A stretch of 64,000 nucleotides of DNA from Rhodanobacter sp. (GTDB lineage Bacteria > Pseudomonadota > Gammaproteobacteria > Xanthomonadales > Rhodanobacteraceae): positions 62,001 through 126,000 of the forward strand of contig SCRO01000056.1 in NCBI GenBank assembly GCA_004298505.1, read 5' to 3'. The position numbers were made by a program, and so were the translations under genes. This document shows, one piece after another, positions 18,629-28,104 of this stretch (the first letter of the stretch is position 1; each line of letters begins with the position of its first letter). The notes below the pieces were generated by a model that worked only from the letters and a program-made list of their open reading frames with translations, ran no database searches and had not been told where the DNA came from.

Positions 18629-19690
18629 CTAACCCAGATCCCGCGCAAGCCACGGACCCAGCGCGCAACTCAGCGGCAGCGGCAGCCGCCGCCAGGCCTT
18701 GATGAGCAAGCTGTACTTGGTGTTCGTGGGGCTGAGATTGGGCACCACCTTGGCGCGCACCAGGTAATAGGCGTAGGGCAGCGGCTGTGGTTCGAAGCCC
18801 CAGTGTTTCTTGAAGTGATAGGAGCCGGTGCCCTGTTTGCTGCGACCGTAGTCGAACAGCCGTGCGCCGCGCTCCACCGCACGCTGCATCACGGCCCAGT
18901 ACATGAAATCGTTGGCCGCTAGATCACGGCCATGTGCCACGCTGCCGCCGTAATAGGGATGCACTTCATCGCGAAAGTAAAAACTCATGACGGCGGCGAC
19001 CGGCTTACCCTGGTGGGTGACCACGGTCACCTCGCAATCCTCGCCAAACGCCTGCTGCACTCGCAGGTAATAGTTTCGCGACAACACCGGCGTGCCCAGA
19101 TTGCGCACGCTCTCGGCGTACACCCGGTAAAAGTCGGCAAGGCTGCCGTCATGCCGCGCCTCCAGCCCGGCGGCGGCGCCCTTGCGCACCATGGCGCGTT
19201 GCTTGCGCGGAATCGCCTTGAGATTCTTGTCATGGTCCGGATCGATCGCCTTGCGGAAGCTGACGTACAGGTCCTTGATTGGCCAGTCAGGCTGGCGCAG
19301 CTCGCGCTCGCGCAGTTCGAGATAATCCACGCGCAGTTCGTCGGCGAGCGCGGTCGCCGCCTGGACAAGCTGTGTCTCACTGTCCGGGTCGCGCGCCACC
19401 ACCCCGCCATACACACAGAACGGCGTCGAAATCAGCGCGTGGCCGAACAACCGGCTGCGTATCTCGGCAAGCGGCAGGATGCCGGTGATGACCCCATGCC
19501 GTTCCGCATACAAATAATGGCAGCGGTGGCCGAGCCCCTGCTCGAGGATGCCGCGCCAGGCGGCGCGATGGAAAAACGTGGCCTGCGGCGCTTCCTCGAC
19601 AAAAGCATCCCAGCGTCCCTCGTCACCGCTTTCCAGGCACTTGATCACGCACGGGCCGGCGGCAGGACTGTCGTCCACACGATCGAGCAT
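18629..19690 (-). CDS. FemAB-like (GNAT-fold) protein, PEP-CTERM system-associated
   Basis: A 353-residue protein with two GNAT-like halves. FHRAAWRGILEQGLGHRCHYLYAE (read in two parts) opens the first half; the second has AVMSFYFRDEVHPYYGGSVA, ANDFMYWAVMQRAVERG and LFDYGRSKQGTGSYHFKKHW, features of the PEP-CTERM-associated FemAB family (TIGR03019). FemAB enzymes move an amino acid from aminoacyl-tRNA to an amine; in EPS loci the acceptor is not established. It sits between the deacetylase and a glycosyltransferase in the same operon, so aminoacylation of a deacetylated amino sugar is a reasonable but unproven idea. Confidence 0.88.
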   Translation of the reverse strand: MLDRVDDSPAAGPCVIKCLESGDEGRWDAFVEEAPQATFFHRAAWRGILEQGLGHRCHYLYAERHGVITGILPLAEIRSRLFGHALISTPFCVYGGVVARDPDSETQLVQAATALADELRVDYLELRERELRQPDWPIKDLYVSFRKAIDPDHDKNLKAIPRKQRAMVRKGAAAGLEARHDGSLADFYRVYAESVRNLGTPVLSRNYYLRVQQAFGEDCEVTVVTHQGKPVAAVMSFYFRDEVHPYYGGSVAHGRDLAANDFMYWAVMQRAVERGARLFDYGRSKQGTGSYHFKKHWGFEPQPLPYAYYLVRAKVVPNLSPTNTKYSLLIKAWRRLPLPLSCALGPWLARDLG

Positions 19691-19702
19691 GTTGCTTCCT
19701 CT

Positions 19703-20614
19703 TCAATGCGCACCGAGTTCGGCGGCCTGCAGCGCCACCACCGGATAGTCGGCATGCCCGGGGGCAAGAAACACCCGGTCCATACGGTCGAAATGGAAAT
19801 CGCGCACGAGCCGTTCCAGCCGTGGCGCGGTACGCGTCAGGTTCAAGTAGTGACGCACGCGATTCTTGAGCGTCACGCCCGGCACCCGCGGTTGCTGCGG
19901 ATCCACTTCCCAGGGATGGAAATAGAACACCCCGGAGCTTTGCTCGTGACAGTTGACGCGGTGCAAGCCGCGCTTGAACAGCGCGTAGGGCAACAAGCGG
20001 AAATAGCCACCGCCGCCACATGGCCAGTTGTGCCCCCATCGCCGCACCGTCGTCACCGGGATTTCAAGCAAGCCGGAGTCCTCGACATAAAACGCAAACC
20101 GCGGTGCGGCCGGCATGCCATACAGATCATGATGGATCGGCACGATGCTGGAACTGTAGCGGTAGCCAGCCTCGCGCAGTTCCTCGTGTGCCCACAGCGT
20201 CGTCGGTCCAATCGAATAGCTGGGGGCGCGATAGCCGTACACGGGGGTGCCGGCAAGGTCCTCCAGCAGCAGCTTCGTGCGCGTAATACTGTCGCGGAAT
20301 TCGCTGCGACTGATGTTGGTCAGGCGCTCATGGCCGAAGCCATGGCTGGCGATCTCATGGCCGGCTGAGCCGATATCACGTACTAGTGCGGGGTAGCGTT
20401 CTGCCACCCAGCCAAGTACAAAAAAGGTTGCGTGCACACCGTGACGCTCGAAAAGCTCCAGCACGGTCCGCGTGTTGCGTTCGACGCGGACGGGCCAATG
20501 CGGCCAGTCCTCACGTCGAATACATTTTTCGAAGGCCGCAACCTGGAAATAATCCTCGACGTCGACCGTCATTGCGTTGGTGATGAATTCGAGTTGTTGC
20601 GGCGCCACGTTCAT
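19703..20614 (-). CDS. Polysaccharide deacetylase, PEP-CTERM locus subfamily
   Basis: A 303-residue NodB-fold deacetylase. The catalytic/metal Asp pair lies in AMTVDVEDYF (residues 14-23) and the zinc-binding histidines are His91 and His95 in SHGFGHE. Later motifs GYRAPSYSIG and the SSIVPIHHDLYGMP region fit TIGR03006. No signal peptide is visible, so it may act on lipid-linked precursors in the cytoplasm, or reach the periplasm another way. It should remove N- or O-acetyl groups from EPS sugars. The start overlaps the ATPase stop (ATGA). Confidence 0.9.
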   Translation of the reverse strand: MNVAPQQLEFITNAMTVDVEDYFQVAAFEKCIRREDWPHWPVRVERNTRTVLELFERHGVHATFFVLGWVAERYPALVRDIGSAGHEIASHGFGHERLTNISRSEFRDSITRTKLLLEDLAGTPVYGYRAPSYSIGPTTLWAHEELREAGYRYSSSIVPIHHDLYGMPAAPRFAFYVEDSGLLEIPVTTVRRWGHNWPCGGGGYFRLLPYALFKRGLHRVNCHEQSSGVFYFHPWEVDPQQPRVPGVTLKNRVRHYLNLTRTAPRLERLVRDFHFDRMDRVFLAPGHADYPVVALQAAELGAH

Positions 20615-21675
20615 TTGCCTTGCCGTTCGGAACGCGAGCCTCGCACGTCGGTGCTCGTGGCTTTGTCCACCGCAGACGGCCGCATCGGCACGCCTCGCAG
20701 CATCTTCCTGAACTGGATCCTTTCACGCATCAACTGAAACATGAGGTCGTCGTCCTTGAGCTCCAGCAAGTCGAGCTCGGGTTCGGACTTCGAGGTTGAC
20801 ATGGCACGCGCCAGATCCGGACTTTGCGGCACGGCGGGCTCCTCCAGCGACGGCGGCAAACCGGCCATCTCATCGGCCATCTCGTCGAGCACCACGGCGA
20901 GCGCCGCCCGGCCCAGATCATGTAGTTCTTCAAGGTAACCGTGCAGCAGCAACCGGTCCATGATGAGATTGATCTTGCGCGGGATACCGTGACTGGCCTG
21001 GAAAATACCCACAAACATATCGGGTGTCAGATGCGGATCGTCGTTCCAGCCGACGGCACGCAGGCGGTGCAGGATGTACGCGCGGCTCTCCTCCTCGCCC
21101 ATGGGCTCAAGCCGGTGCGAGGCAATGATACGCTGGCGCAGCTGTTCCATATGGTTGCTGATGATGGTGCGCCGCAGTTCGGCCTGGCCGACAAGAAATA
21201 TCTGCAAGAGCGCGTGACCCTTGAGTTCGAAATTCGACAGAATGCGCAGCATCTCCAGCGCTGTCGGGGTAAGCGTTTGCGCTTCATCCACTACCAGCAG
21301 GGCATGCGTCTGACGGGCCTGCAGCGAGATCAGGTACTGTTTCACGTCCTGCAGCAGGGCCTCTTTGCTGCGCCCCTCATAAGGTAGTTCAAAGGCCGAG
21401 GCCACGGCCGGCAAGATGTCTTCGCCATCGAGATTGGCCGAGGCGACGCTCGCGATGGCGATGTTGCGATGCGTGAGTTCTTCGAGCAGCTTCTGCAGCA
21501 GCAGCGTCTTGCCGGTGCCAACGGCGCCGGTGATCATGACGAAGCCTTCGCCCTTCTCGAAGCCGTAGAGCAGGTACGCCATCGCGCGCTTGTGACCCTT
21601 GCTGGGAAACAGCATGCCCGGATCAGGAGTCAACTGGAACGGTTTGCCGTGCAACTTGTAAAACGCCTGATACAT
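20611..21675 (-). CDS. PEP-CTERM system-associated secretion ATPase (ExeA-like)
   Basis: A 354-residue AAA ATPase. It starts MYQAFYKLHGKPFQLTPDPG, typical of ExeA/GspA-like proteins and of TIGR03015. Walker A is GAVGTGKT (residues 50-57), Walker B LLVVDEAQ (126-133), with sensor region SNFELKGHALLQIFLVGQ. The last ~90 residues are charged and poorly conserved. It is thought to energise or regulate EPS or protein export, but the exact role is unsettled. It lies 7 bp downstream of the outer-membrane barrel gene. Confidence 0.9.
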   Translation of the reverse strand: MYQAFYKLHGKPFQLTPDPGMLFPSKGHKRAMAYLLYGFEKGEGFVMITGAVGTGKTLLLQKLLEELTHRNIAIASVASANLDGEDILPAVASAFELPYEGRSKEALLQDVKQYLISLQARQTHALLVVDEAQTLTPTALEMLRILSNFELKGHALLQIFLVGQAELRRTIISNHMEQLRQRIIASHRLEPMGEEESRAYILHRLRAVGWNDDPHLTPDMFVGIFQASHGIPRKINLIMDRLLLHGYLEELHDLGRAALAVVLDEMADEMAGLPPSLEEPAVPQSPDLARAMSTSKSEPELDLLELKDDDLMFQLMRERIQFRKMLRGVPMRPSAVDKATSTDVRGSRSERQGK

Positions 21676-21682
21676 GGGGTTC

Positions 21683-23233
21683 TCAGAAAAGATGGGTCCA
21701 CTGCAGGAAAATCACGTTCGCGTCATAGCCATGCGCACCCGGCACCGCAGAGTGCACCGTGCCGGAGTCACGGCGCAACTGCAAACTGACGGAATCCTTG
21801 GCGTTCAGCTGACGCGCGAGTGCAAGTTGGGCGTAACGCCGGTAGCTGATCTGCGCGCTCCGGAACCGGTAACGTTCCCAGTCCAGGCTTGGCGTGAGAG
21901 TGGTGAACGCTCCCAGATTGAACAGCCACGAAACGTCCGCATTTGCCACCCGCTCCTGCCCGCTGCCCTTCGTGAAATAAGTGCGCGACTCCTCGTATAG
22001 CATCACACGCAGCGTGCTCTTGGGCATCGTATATGCCGCCACTGCCGCCCAGCGCTTGCTCAGATACGGTTGCCGCTCGGTCAGTGAGGGGATCGAGGCG
22101 CCAATCCCGGTCGGGCGCGTCAGCACCGAGCCGGAATTGAAGCCGAGCAGTTGCTGATTGTAGGTGGTCGGCTGCTCGACGTAGCCCAGGGTGGTCGTCA
22201 GCAATGCGGCGTGGTGAGTCCAGGAAAGCTGGTAACTGCGCCCGAAGAACCGGTGTCCCGTCATCAGCTTGAAATCGTCTCGCGTGTTCGACCAGGTAAA
22301 CCCGACGTCCCAGAACGGCGCCCCCAGCCGCTGCACCGTGCCGTCCGGCTGGAACTTGCTTTCCTTGCCGCCATCGGCCAACAAGTGCAGCGAGTTGCTG
22401 ACTTGATACGAAACCCCCGCTGTTGCCTTGGCAAACTGCACGCCCGGCCCGAAATCCGGATCCAGCCGCTGATCCGAATAGCCGAGGTTCCAACCCCAGG
22501 TTTGGCCCTCGGGGCTCACCAGCTGGAATTGCACGGCGTTGCTGGTAACGTCAGGAATGCCGTTGAGTTGCGCGTGGCTCTGCGCGGGAATGCCGCGGTC
22601 GTTGTACAGCACTCTTCCACGCGTGTAGCGCAGTGTCATGCTGCCGACACGGCCGAGATCCTGCAGCCAGTACGGACTGAGTGTGCCGATGGCGACGTTG
22701 GCCTGATTATTGTTCAGGAAAAATGCACCCGACCCAGCTGACAATTCATTGTTGATGAGTTCGCGTCGATACATCGCGCCACCGTCGATAAAGAAATGCT
22801 GCGGCAAGATGGTGAACGTGCCGTTGGCGCTAAGGTTTTGAGCCAACTGTTTATGGCTCGCTTGCCCCTCATACAAATAGCCGGTGAGCGTGTAGTCGAG
22901 CACCCCGGAAAACCGCGGGCCGCTGACGGCTGACTTGATGAACGGCTGGACCTCAGTGATCCAGCTGGTTTGTTTCGGCGTGCCGCTGGCCGCCAGCTTC
23001 AGGTTGTCGGTATACAATTCGCCGAGGGTGACGCCCACGACCACACCTGGGGAGTCGATACTTGGCTGCGGAATAACGCCAGGCGGCAGGTTTTCGGAGT
23101 CCGACGTTGTACCACCGGGCGATGCGTTCAGCGCAGGCAACGTATCGAGGCCTAGGTTCTGGGCTTCCGCCCGGGTCAGCAAACTGCCCAGGATAATCGA
23201 CGACAAGACCACCGACGCCGACAATGCACGCAT
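21683..23233 (-). CDS. PEP-CTERM system-associated outer-membrane beta-barrel protein
   Basis: A 516-residue exported protein. The N terminus has a signal peptide (SASVVLSSIILGSLLTRAEA, cleavage likely after AEA). The rest shows alternating hydrophobic/polar strands with many aromatic residues, ending in IFLQWTHLF, the aromatic terminal signature of outer-membrane barrels. It corresponds to the uncharacterised exosortase-associated family TIGR03016. It could form the outer-membrane pore or assembly partner for EPS export. It starts 1 bp from the tyrosine kinase stop. Confidence 0.85.
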   Translation of the reverse strand: MRALSASVVLSSIILGSLLTRAEAQNLGLDTLPALNASPGGTTSDSENLPPGVIPQPSIDSPGVVVGVTLGELYTDNLKLAASGTPKQTSWITEVQPFIKSAVSGPRFSGVLDYTLTGYLYEGQASHKQLAQNLSANGTFTILPQHFFIDGGAMYRRELINNELSAGSGAFFLNNNQANVAIGTLSPYWLQDLGRVGSMTLRYTRGRVLYNDRGIPAQSHAQLNGIPDVTSNAVQFQLVSPEGQTWGWNLGYSDQRLDPDFGPGVQFAKATAGVSYQVSNSLHLLADGGKESKFQPDGTVQRLGAPFWDVGFTWSNTRDDFKLMTGHRFFGRSYQLSWTHHAALLTTTLGYVEQPTTYNQQLLGFNSGSVLTRPTGIGASIPSLTERQPYLSKRWAAVAAYTMPKSTLRVMLYEESRTYFTKGSGQERVANADVSWLFNLGAFTTLTPSLDWERYRFRSAQISYRRYAQLALARQLNAKDSVSLQLRRDSGTVHSAVPGAHGYDANVIFLQWTHLF

Positions 23234-24148
23234 CTAGGCTTCTCCTTGACTGAGGCGGGCATACTGGCCGTAGTAGTTGTCGTAGTGGTTCTCGCTTGCG
23301 GGCAGGCGGCTCATGTTGAGAATCAGGCCGACGTATTGCGCGTTATCCAGTCGTTCCAGGGCTGCATTGACCAGATGCTGGCCGGTACGACCGGCGGCCA
23401 CCACGACAACAACCTGACCCATGTGAGACGCCAGCACCTGCGCCTCCGAGGTCGCCAGCAACGGCGAGGAGTCAAACACCACCAGCCGGCGCCGGTTCCG
23501 ACCGCCAAGTTCTTCAAGCGCGTAGTCCATGCGCAGGCTGCCGAACAACTCGGCGGTAAGCCGATGACGATCACCCACGGGAACCACCAGCAGATTCGAT
23601 ATGTCGGTCCGTACGACGACCTCGTCGGGATGGCGCCGCTCGTCCACCAGCACGTCCATCAGACCGGGATGCTTTTCGAGCCCCAAAACGCGGGTGACAT
23701 GGGCTTTCGGTATATCGCCGTCCACCAGCAACACCTCGAAATCCGGCTCGCGTGCCAGGCTCAGCGCGAGATTCACCGCGGTAAAGGTCTTGCCTTCGCC
23801 CGGCACTGCACTGGTGACCATGATGCGCGCCGCGTTGACTGGCGCTTCAACACCTTTTCCCATCGCATTGCGCATCAACGGCCGCTTGATGCGGCGCACT
23901 TCATCCGCGAGCCGATCATTCGCCTTCTCATCCACGGCGAGCAGGCCCGCACGCTTGAGCGCCATATGATCGATGTGCCAGGGCGGCGACTCGGTTTCGC
24001 CACCTTGATCGCCGCTCCGCACCCTCTCCTGCAAACGCTCAATCGCAGGTGTGGGATGCGGCGACTCACTCTCGACGGGAGGCGATGCCTGCAAGCCAAG
24101 CTGCTGCAGTGCCTTGAGCTTTTCGGCGGCCTTCTCAACGATACTCAT
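23234..24148 (-). CDS. EPS/PEP-CTERM locus tyrosine autokinase (Wzc/BY-kinase domain)
   Basis: A 304-residue cytoplasmic BY-kinase. Walker A is SAVPGEGKTF (about 113-122), Walker A' LLVDGDIPKAH (140-150) and Walker B LVVFDSSPLL (about 222-231). The C-terminal tail has a tyrosine cluster, YDNYYGQY, the usual autophosphorylation site. It matches the short PEP-CTERM kinase family TIGR03018, which works with a separate chain-length protein encoded immediately upstream. The start overlaps that gene's stop (ATGA). It should control EPS chain length and export through phosphorylation cycles. Confidence 0.92.
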   Translation of the reverse strand: MSIVEKAAEKLKALQQLGLQASPPVESESPHPTPAIERLQERVRSGDQGGETESPPWHIDHMALKRAGLLAVDEKANDRLADEVRRIKRPLMRNAMGKGVEAPVNAARIMVTSAVPGEGKTFTAVNLALSLAREPDFEVLLVDGDIPKAHVTRVLGLEKHPGLMDVLVDERRHPDEVVVRTDISNLLVVPVGDRHRLTAELFGSLRMDYALEELGGRNRRRLVVFDSSPLLATSEAQVLASHMGQVVVVVAAGRTGQHLVNAALERLDNAQYVGLILNMSRLPASENHYDNYYGQYARLSQGEA

Positions 24149-25734
24149 GCGGCCCCCACCGTAAAGAAGTGCTGCACCAACCTGGTAAGCTGCCCGTCAA
24201 AGGCAAACCCGAGCACCAGCGCTACTGCCAACAGACCAGCCCCGGTACAGAACCCGACCACTTCACGGCGCTGGTCGTGGCGTCGTGATCGCGACACGAT
24301 CAAGCTGACGGCACCGAGCACCGGATAATCCCCAGACTCGCGCAAGCTCCTGAGGCTTACAAAGACTGGTCTTATCAAGTGCATGAAATACGCAAACCCG
24401 CCACCGAGTGCCACGGCCAGCGCGAACACCATCAACAGCAACAGCCCGCGTTTCGGGCTCACCGGCAGCAATGGTACCACCGGCGGATTGATGACCCGGA
24501 ATTTCAAGTTATTGCCGCTCTGCGTCGCATCCTGGGACAGCTCGGCCGTGTTCAAATGCTCTACCAACTGGTCATACTGCTTCTTGGTCACGTCGTAATT
24601 TCGCGTCAGCCCCTGCAAGGTGGCCTGCACGTCGGTGATCTTGTCCACGTTGCTCTTGAGGTCGGCGATCTGGCGTTTCTGCAGAGCGATTTGTGAGGCC
24701 AGCGTCCGGAGGCTGACTTGCGTGGAATACATAGATTTCTGCATCTCCTGGTAGACCGGGTTGTCCGAAACCACACTCATCATCGACGTGCTACCTGCGT
24801 TCTTCTGCAGCGCTTCACGCCGTGCCTGGAGTTGGGCGATCATGCGCCGGGCAGAAATCACGTCAGGATATTTATCGGTGTAACTGAGCAACAGCTTGTT
24901 GAGCTGCTGCTTGTAGGATGCAATTTGCTGGTCGATCTGCTGGGCGCGCGGATCGATCCCCGAGGAACCCGGGTTACTCGCCATCTCACGCATCTGCTGC
25001 TGGATCGTCGCTCGCCTGGCGACCGCCGTATCGTACTGCCCTTGCAAATTCTGCAATTGGGTCTGGGCCGCCTGCAGGCGCGTGAAATAGCTACTGCCAC
25101 CCTGGCTGGGAATGAAGCCGACGTTGGCTTTCTGGAAATCTGCGAGTTTTTTCTCCGCCTCATTCAGTCGGTCGCCATAACTCCTGACCTGTTGCTGCAG
25201 GAAATTTTGTGCGGTCTCGGCGGATGCGCTATTCGCGCCCAGGGTGTTGTTCATCAGGATCTGCAAAAATGCCTGTACCACTTTTCGCGCCATCTGCCGA
25301 TCGGGATCGGCGTAGGTGATGTTGTAAAGGTCCCTGGTGCCCGCACTCCTGACCGTAACTGCAGCGCCGAGGCGCTCCAGCAATGCATCCTTGTCGGCCG
25401 GCGTCGTGGCGCGCAAGGACAGCCCGGTATTGTCCGCCACCGTTTCCAGATTCGGGCGCGAGAGCAAGGTGTGGGTGATGATCAGCAGGCGCCCCCGCAC
25501 ATCCGGCTGCACCGCAACCCCGCGAAGCAGGGGATTCGTCAACGCCTCGGTATCGGCGTAAACCTGCGCACTGGCGGCATACTTGTTCGGCAGGCTGAAC
25601 ACCAGTAACGCGCCTACGATCGTCACGCACCACGCCACGATCAAGGCGTGCCACCGGTAACGCCAGGCAGCGCGCGCCTCCAGTAGTGCATGCTGAAACA
25701 ATTCATGCAAGTCGATCGATCGCTTCTGCATCAT
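24145..25734 (-). CDS. Polysaccharide chain-length determinant (Wzz-like), PEP-CTERM locus
   Basis: A polysaccharide co-polymerase with a Wzz domain: a transmembrane helix near residues 30-48 (ALIVAWCVTIVGALLVF), a long periplasmic coiled-coil rich in Q/A/L, and a second transmembrane helix after PPVVPLLPVSPKRGLLLLM near residue 430. The family is TIGR03007. The start ATGATG at 25734/25731 is preceded by AAGGAAGAG, a good ribosome-binding site; the earlier ATG at 25788, nested in the upstream stop codon, is less likely. It should act with the downstream tyrosine kinase to set EPS length. Confidence 0.9.
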   Translation of the reverse strand: MMQKRSIDLHELFQHALLEARAAWRYRWHALIVAWCVTIVGALLVFSLPNKYAASAQVYADTEALTNPLLRGVAVQPDVRGRLLIITHTLLSRPNLETVADNTGLSLRATTPADKDALLERLGAAVTVRSAGTRDLYNITYADPDRQMARKVVQAFLQILMNNTLGANSASAETAQNFLQQQVRSYGDRLNEAEKKLADFQKANVGFIPSQGGSSYFTRLQAAQTQLQNLQGQYDTAVARRATIQQQMREMASNPGSSGIDPRAQQIDQQIASYKQQLNKLLLSYTDKYPDVISARRMIAQLQARREALQKNAGSTSMMSVVSDNPVYQEMQKSMYSTQVSLRTLASQIALQKRQIADLKSNVDKITDVQATLQGLTRNYDVTKKQYDQLVEHLNTAELSQDATQSGNNLKFRVINPPVVPLLPVSPKRGLLLLMVFALAVALGGGFAYFMHLIRPVFVSLRSLRESGDYPVLGAVSLIVSRSRRHDQRREVVGFCTGAGLLAVALVLGFAFDGQLTRLVQHFFTVGAA

Positions 25735-25784
25735 CTTCTCTTCCTTGACGCCCCTGACCGCTGCCGTGTGCCCATGCGCGGGGC

Positions 25785-26408
25785 TCAAAGCAACGACTGC
25801 GGAATGATCAAAATATCGCCGGGCTGCATGACCATGTTGTATTTGATCGCGCCGTTCATCAGGTCGCCGAGCCGCACCGGGATCGTCTGCTCGTTGCCGT
25901 CATGCAATCGACGGATAACCTTGGCCGAGTTACCTGAGGCAAACTTGGTGAGACCGCCGACATCGATCATCACGTCGAGCAAGCTCATGCCGCTACGGTA
26001 CGGTACGGCCTTGGGCACCGCCGCCTGCCCGACCACGCGTACCTGCTGGCTGTAGGCACCGACAAAACTCTTGACAATGACCGTCACCAGCGGCGCGCGG
26101 ATGTAGCTGCCCAGTGCCTTCTCCAGGTTGCCTGCCAGCTCTTCCGGAGTTTCCCCGGCCGCCATGATGGACTGCACCAGGGGGATTGAGATACGCCCGT
26201 CAGGACGCACCGGCACCGTGGTGGACAGCGTGGGATTGTCACGCACGAAGATTTCCAGCGAATCCCCCGGGCCGATGATGTAGTGCTCCACCGGTGGGGC
26301 CACCGCAGCCAAGTGAGTGACGGCTGGTGCAGTGCTGCAACCGCCAAGCAGCAGCAAGCCAAGCACCATCATCAACCAGAGGACGTAATTTTGTGGTAGT
26401 GGTCTCAC
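25785..26408 (-). CDS. Polysaccharide export lipoprotein (Wza-like), PEP-CTERM system-associated
   Basis: A 207-residue outer-membrane lipoprotein. The start is GTG at 26408, with AAGGAG 14-9 bases upstream. The signal peptide ends in the lipobox LLGGC, so Cys24 is lipidated. The Poly_export domain follows (IIGPGDSLEIFVRDNPTLS, then VPVRPDGRISIPL), then a SLBB-like domain with VRVVGQAAVPKAVPY and MQPGDILIIPQSLL. It matches TIGR03027. It should form the outer-membrane channel for the EPS, possibly with the beta-barrel protein encoded downstream. Confidence 0.92.
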   Translation of the reverse strand: MRPLPQNYVLWLMMVLGLLLLGGCSTAPAVTHLAAVAPPVEHYIIGPGDSLEIFVRDNPTLSTTVPVRPDGRISIPLVQSIMAAGETPEELAGNLEKALGSYIRAPLVTVIVKSFVGAYSQQVRVVGQAAVPKAVPYRSGMSLLDVMIDVGGLTKFASGNSAKVIRRLHDGNEQTIPVRLGDLMNGAIKYNMVMQPGDILIIPQSLL

Positions 26409-26427
26409 TTGCTCTTCTCCTTAGATT

Positions 26428-27828
26428 TCAGCGGGCACCGCGCCCAAACAGCACCACTTCTACAGTCTGAACCAAAATGGTCAGATCAAACACGAAATTG
26501 TGGTTTTTCACGTAGAACAGATCGAACTTCAGCTTCTCCTCGGTGTCCCGCGTGGACGAACCGTAGGAGTAGCGCAGTTGGGCCCAACCGGTCAGCCCTG
26601 GCTTCACACAATGTCGCAACCAGTAATAGCGAATGCTGGTGTTGAATTCGTCCACGAACTGTGGCCGCTCCGGGCGCGGGCCAATGATGCTCATGTCGCC
26701 GCGCAACACGTTCCACAGCTGCGGCAGCTCGTCAAGCCGGACCTTGCGGATGAAACGCCCGACCCGGGTCACCCGCTTGTCGTTCTTGCCAGCCCAGCGT
26801 GCCACACCGTCGCATTCCGCGTCGGTGCCCATGCTGCGGAACTTGACCATCTGAAATGGCTTGCCGTTCTCGCCAACCCGTTCCTGGCGATACAGGATCG
26901 GCGCTCCACGGCCTGACTCCAGTCGCACCGCGAGGGCAGTGAGCAACATGAATGGCCATGCCACGAACAGTACCAGAAACGCGAGGCATAGATCGAAGGC
27001 GCGCTTGATCGTGCGCCGCGTCGGTGACACGTTGAAGCCATCCGAGAATACCAACCACGATGGGCTGGTGAGATCCATCTTGATTTTGCCGGCCTCACGC
27101 TCGAAAAACTCGGTGAGCTCGGTCACGGCCATGCCGCGTTGCTTGCACTCCAGCAGCCTGGCCACCGGCAAGGCGTCGCGGCGGTCGTCTGGCCCCACCA
27201 CGATTTCGTCGACATGGAGCCGAGTCGCCCATTCGCACAACATGCCGTCGGGATGCAGCAGCAAGGGCGCCGGGATGGACACCGGATCGGCGCCGATCGG
27301 CACGTAGCCCAGGACTTTGAACCCACGTTGATCGGTCTTGCGGCGCATCTCGCGGGTCACTTCGGCGGCACGCTTGCCAGCACCGAGCACCACCACACGG
27401 CGCTTGAACAGGTCGGCATCCACGAAACCCAGAAACGTCATCCGCCACAACGACACCAAGACATATCCGCATATCAACGCGATGCCCAGGACGCCGCGCC
27501 CCAGGTACGCCGGCGGAATCACGTAATACAGCACGCTGAGCACGATGCCGCCCAGCAGAAAGGCGACGCCTAGACGGCTGAGGCGCCCTAGCCAGCCCGC
27601 CCGCAGGTGAATATCGTACAAACCAAGCGCTGCAATGGAGAGAATCAGCACCGTCGCAATCAGTGGCGTACGCCACTGCAGCGTATGGTTGAACATGGCT
27701 TGGGTGTCAGCATCACCCCAATAACGCAATACCACGGCGGCATAGACACTCGCCATCAGCAGTACGAACTCGACCAGCGCGAGCAGAAGCTGCCAGCGCA
27801 GCGCCCTTTGTCGGAACAATCGGTACAT
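26428..27828 (-). CDS. epsB: EpsB-type initiating undecaprenyl-phosphate sugar transferase
   Basis: A 466-residue polyprenyl-phosphate hexose-1-phosphate transferase. The N-terminal half has four to five transmembrane helices and a CoA-binding-like nucleotide fold ([17 protein letters not shown]). The C-terminal catalytic domain has the re-entrant helix [44 protein letters not shown] and [12 protein letters not shown], the bacterial sugar transferase signature. It fits TIGR03013. It loads the first sugar phosphate onto undecaprenyl phosphate, starting EPS synthesis. It is the first gene of the minus-strand EPS operon. Confidence 0.93.
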   Translation of the reverse strand: MYRLFRQRALRWQLLLALVEFVLLMASVYAAVVLRYWGDADTQAMFNHTLQWRTPLIATVLILSIAALGLYDIHLRAGWLGRLSRLGVAFLLGGIVLSVLYYVIPPAYLGRGVLGIALICGYVLVSLWRMTFLGFVDADLFKRRVVVLGAGKRAAEVTREMRRKTDQRGFKVLGYVPIGADPVSIPAPLLLHPDGMLCEWATRLHVDEIVVGPDDRRDALPVARLLECKQRGMAVTELTEFFEREAGKIKMDLTSPSWLVFSDGFNVSPTRRTIKRAFDLCLAFLVLFVAWPFMLLTALAVRLESGRGAPILYRQERVGENGKPFQMVKFRSMGTDAECDGVARWAGKNDKRVTRVGRFIRKVRLDELPQLWNVLRGDMSIIGPRPERPQFVDEFNTSIRYYWLRHCVKPGLTGWAQLRYSYGSSTRDTEEKLKFDLFYVKNHNFVFDLTILVQTVEVVLFGRGAR

Positions 27829-27885
27829 GTTTGCGTCCCCGGAGACAACTCCCTGCTGCCAACCAGTCGCTCAGTGGGCGGAGTG

Positions 27886-27913
27886 TTCTTATACCACAAT
27901 TGCACGCTGTCAA
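27886..27913 (-). promoter_or_regulatory. Candidate promoter of the EPS operon
   Basis: On the minus strand, a perfect sigma-70 -35 box TTGACA (27908-27913) is followed by TATAAG (27888-27893, 14-bp spacer) or the overlapping TAAGAA (27886-27891, 16-bp spacer). It lies about 60 bp before the EpsB start codon. The 14-bp spacer is short, so the second -10 is the better reading. No sigma-54 promoter of the kind used in some exosortase loci was seen here. Confidence 0.4.
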
Positions 27914-28104
27914 CGCTTTATTCCGGTCCTCGACGCTCCCTTCACGAAGTGCTCACAAATCAAACGGTTGGATCGGACTTCGCCGCGCGCCAGGCCAGCG
28001 TCGATTCCCGCTGGTCGGCACAGAAGACCGCTGAGGCAAACGCGGGCGGGTGCGTGACGAATCATGCGAAAATAGCGGGATCAGGACCCACCCAAGCGAT
28101 ACAG

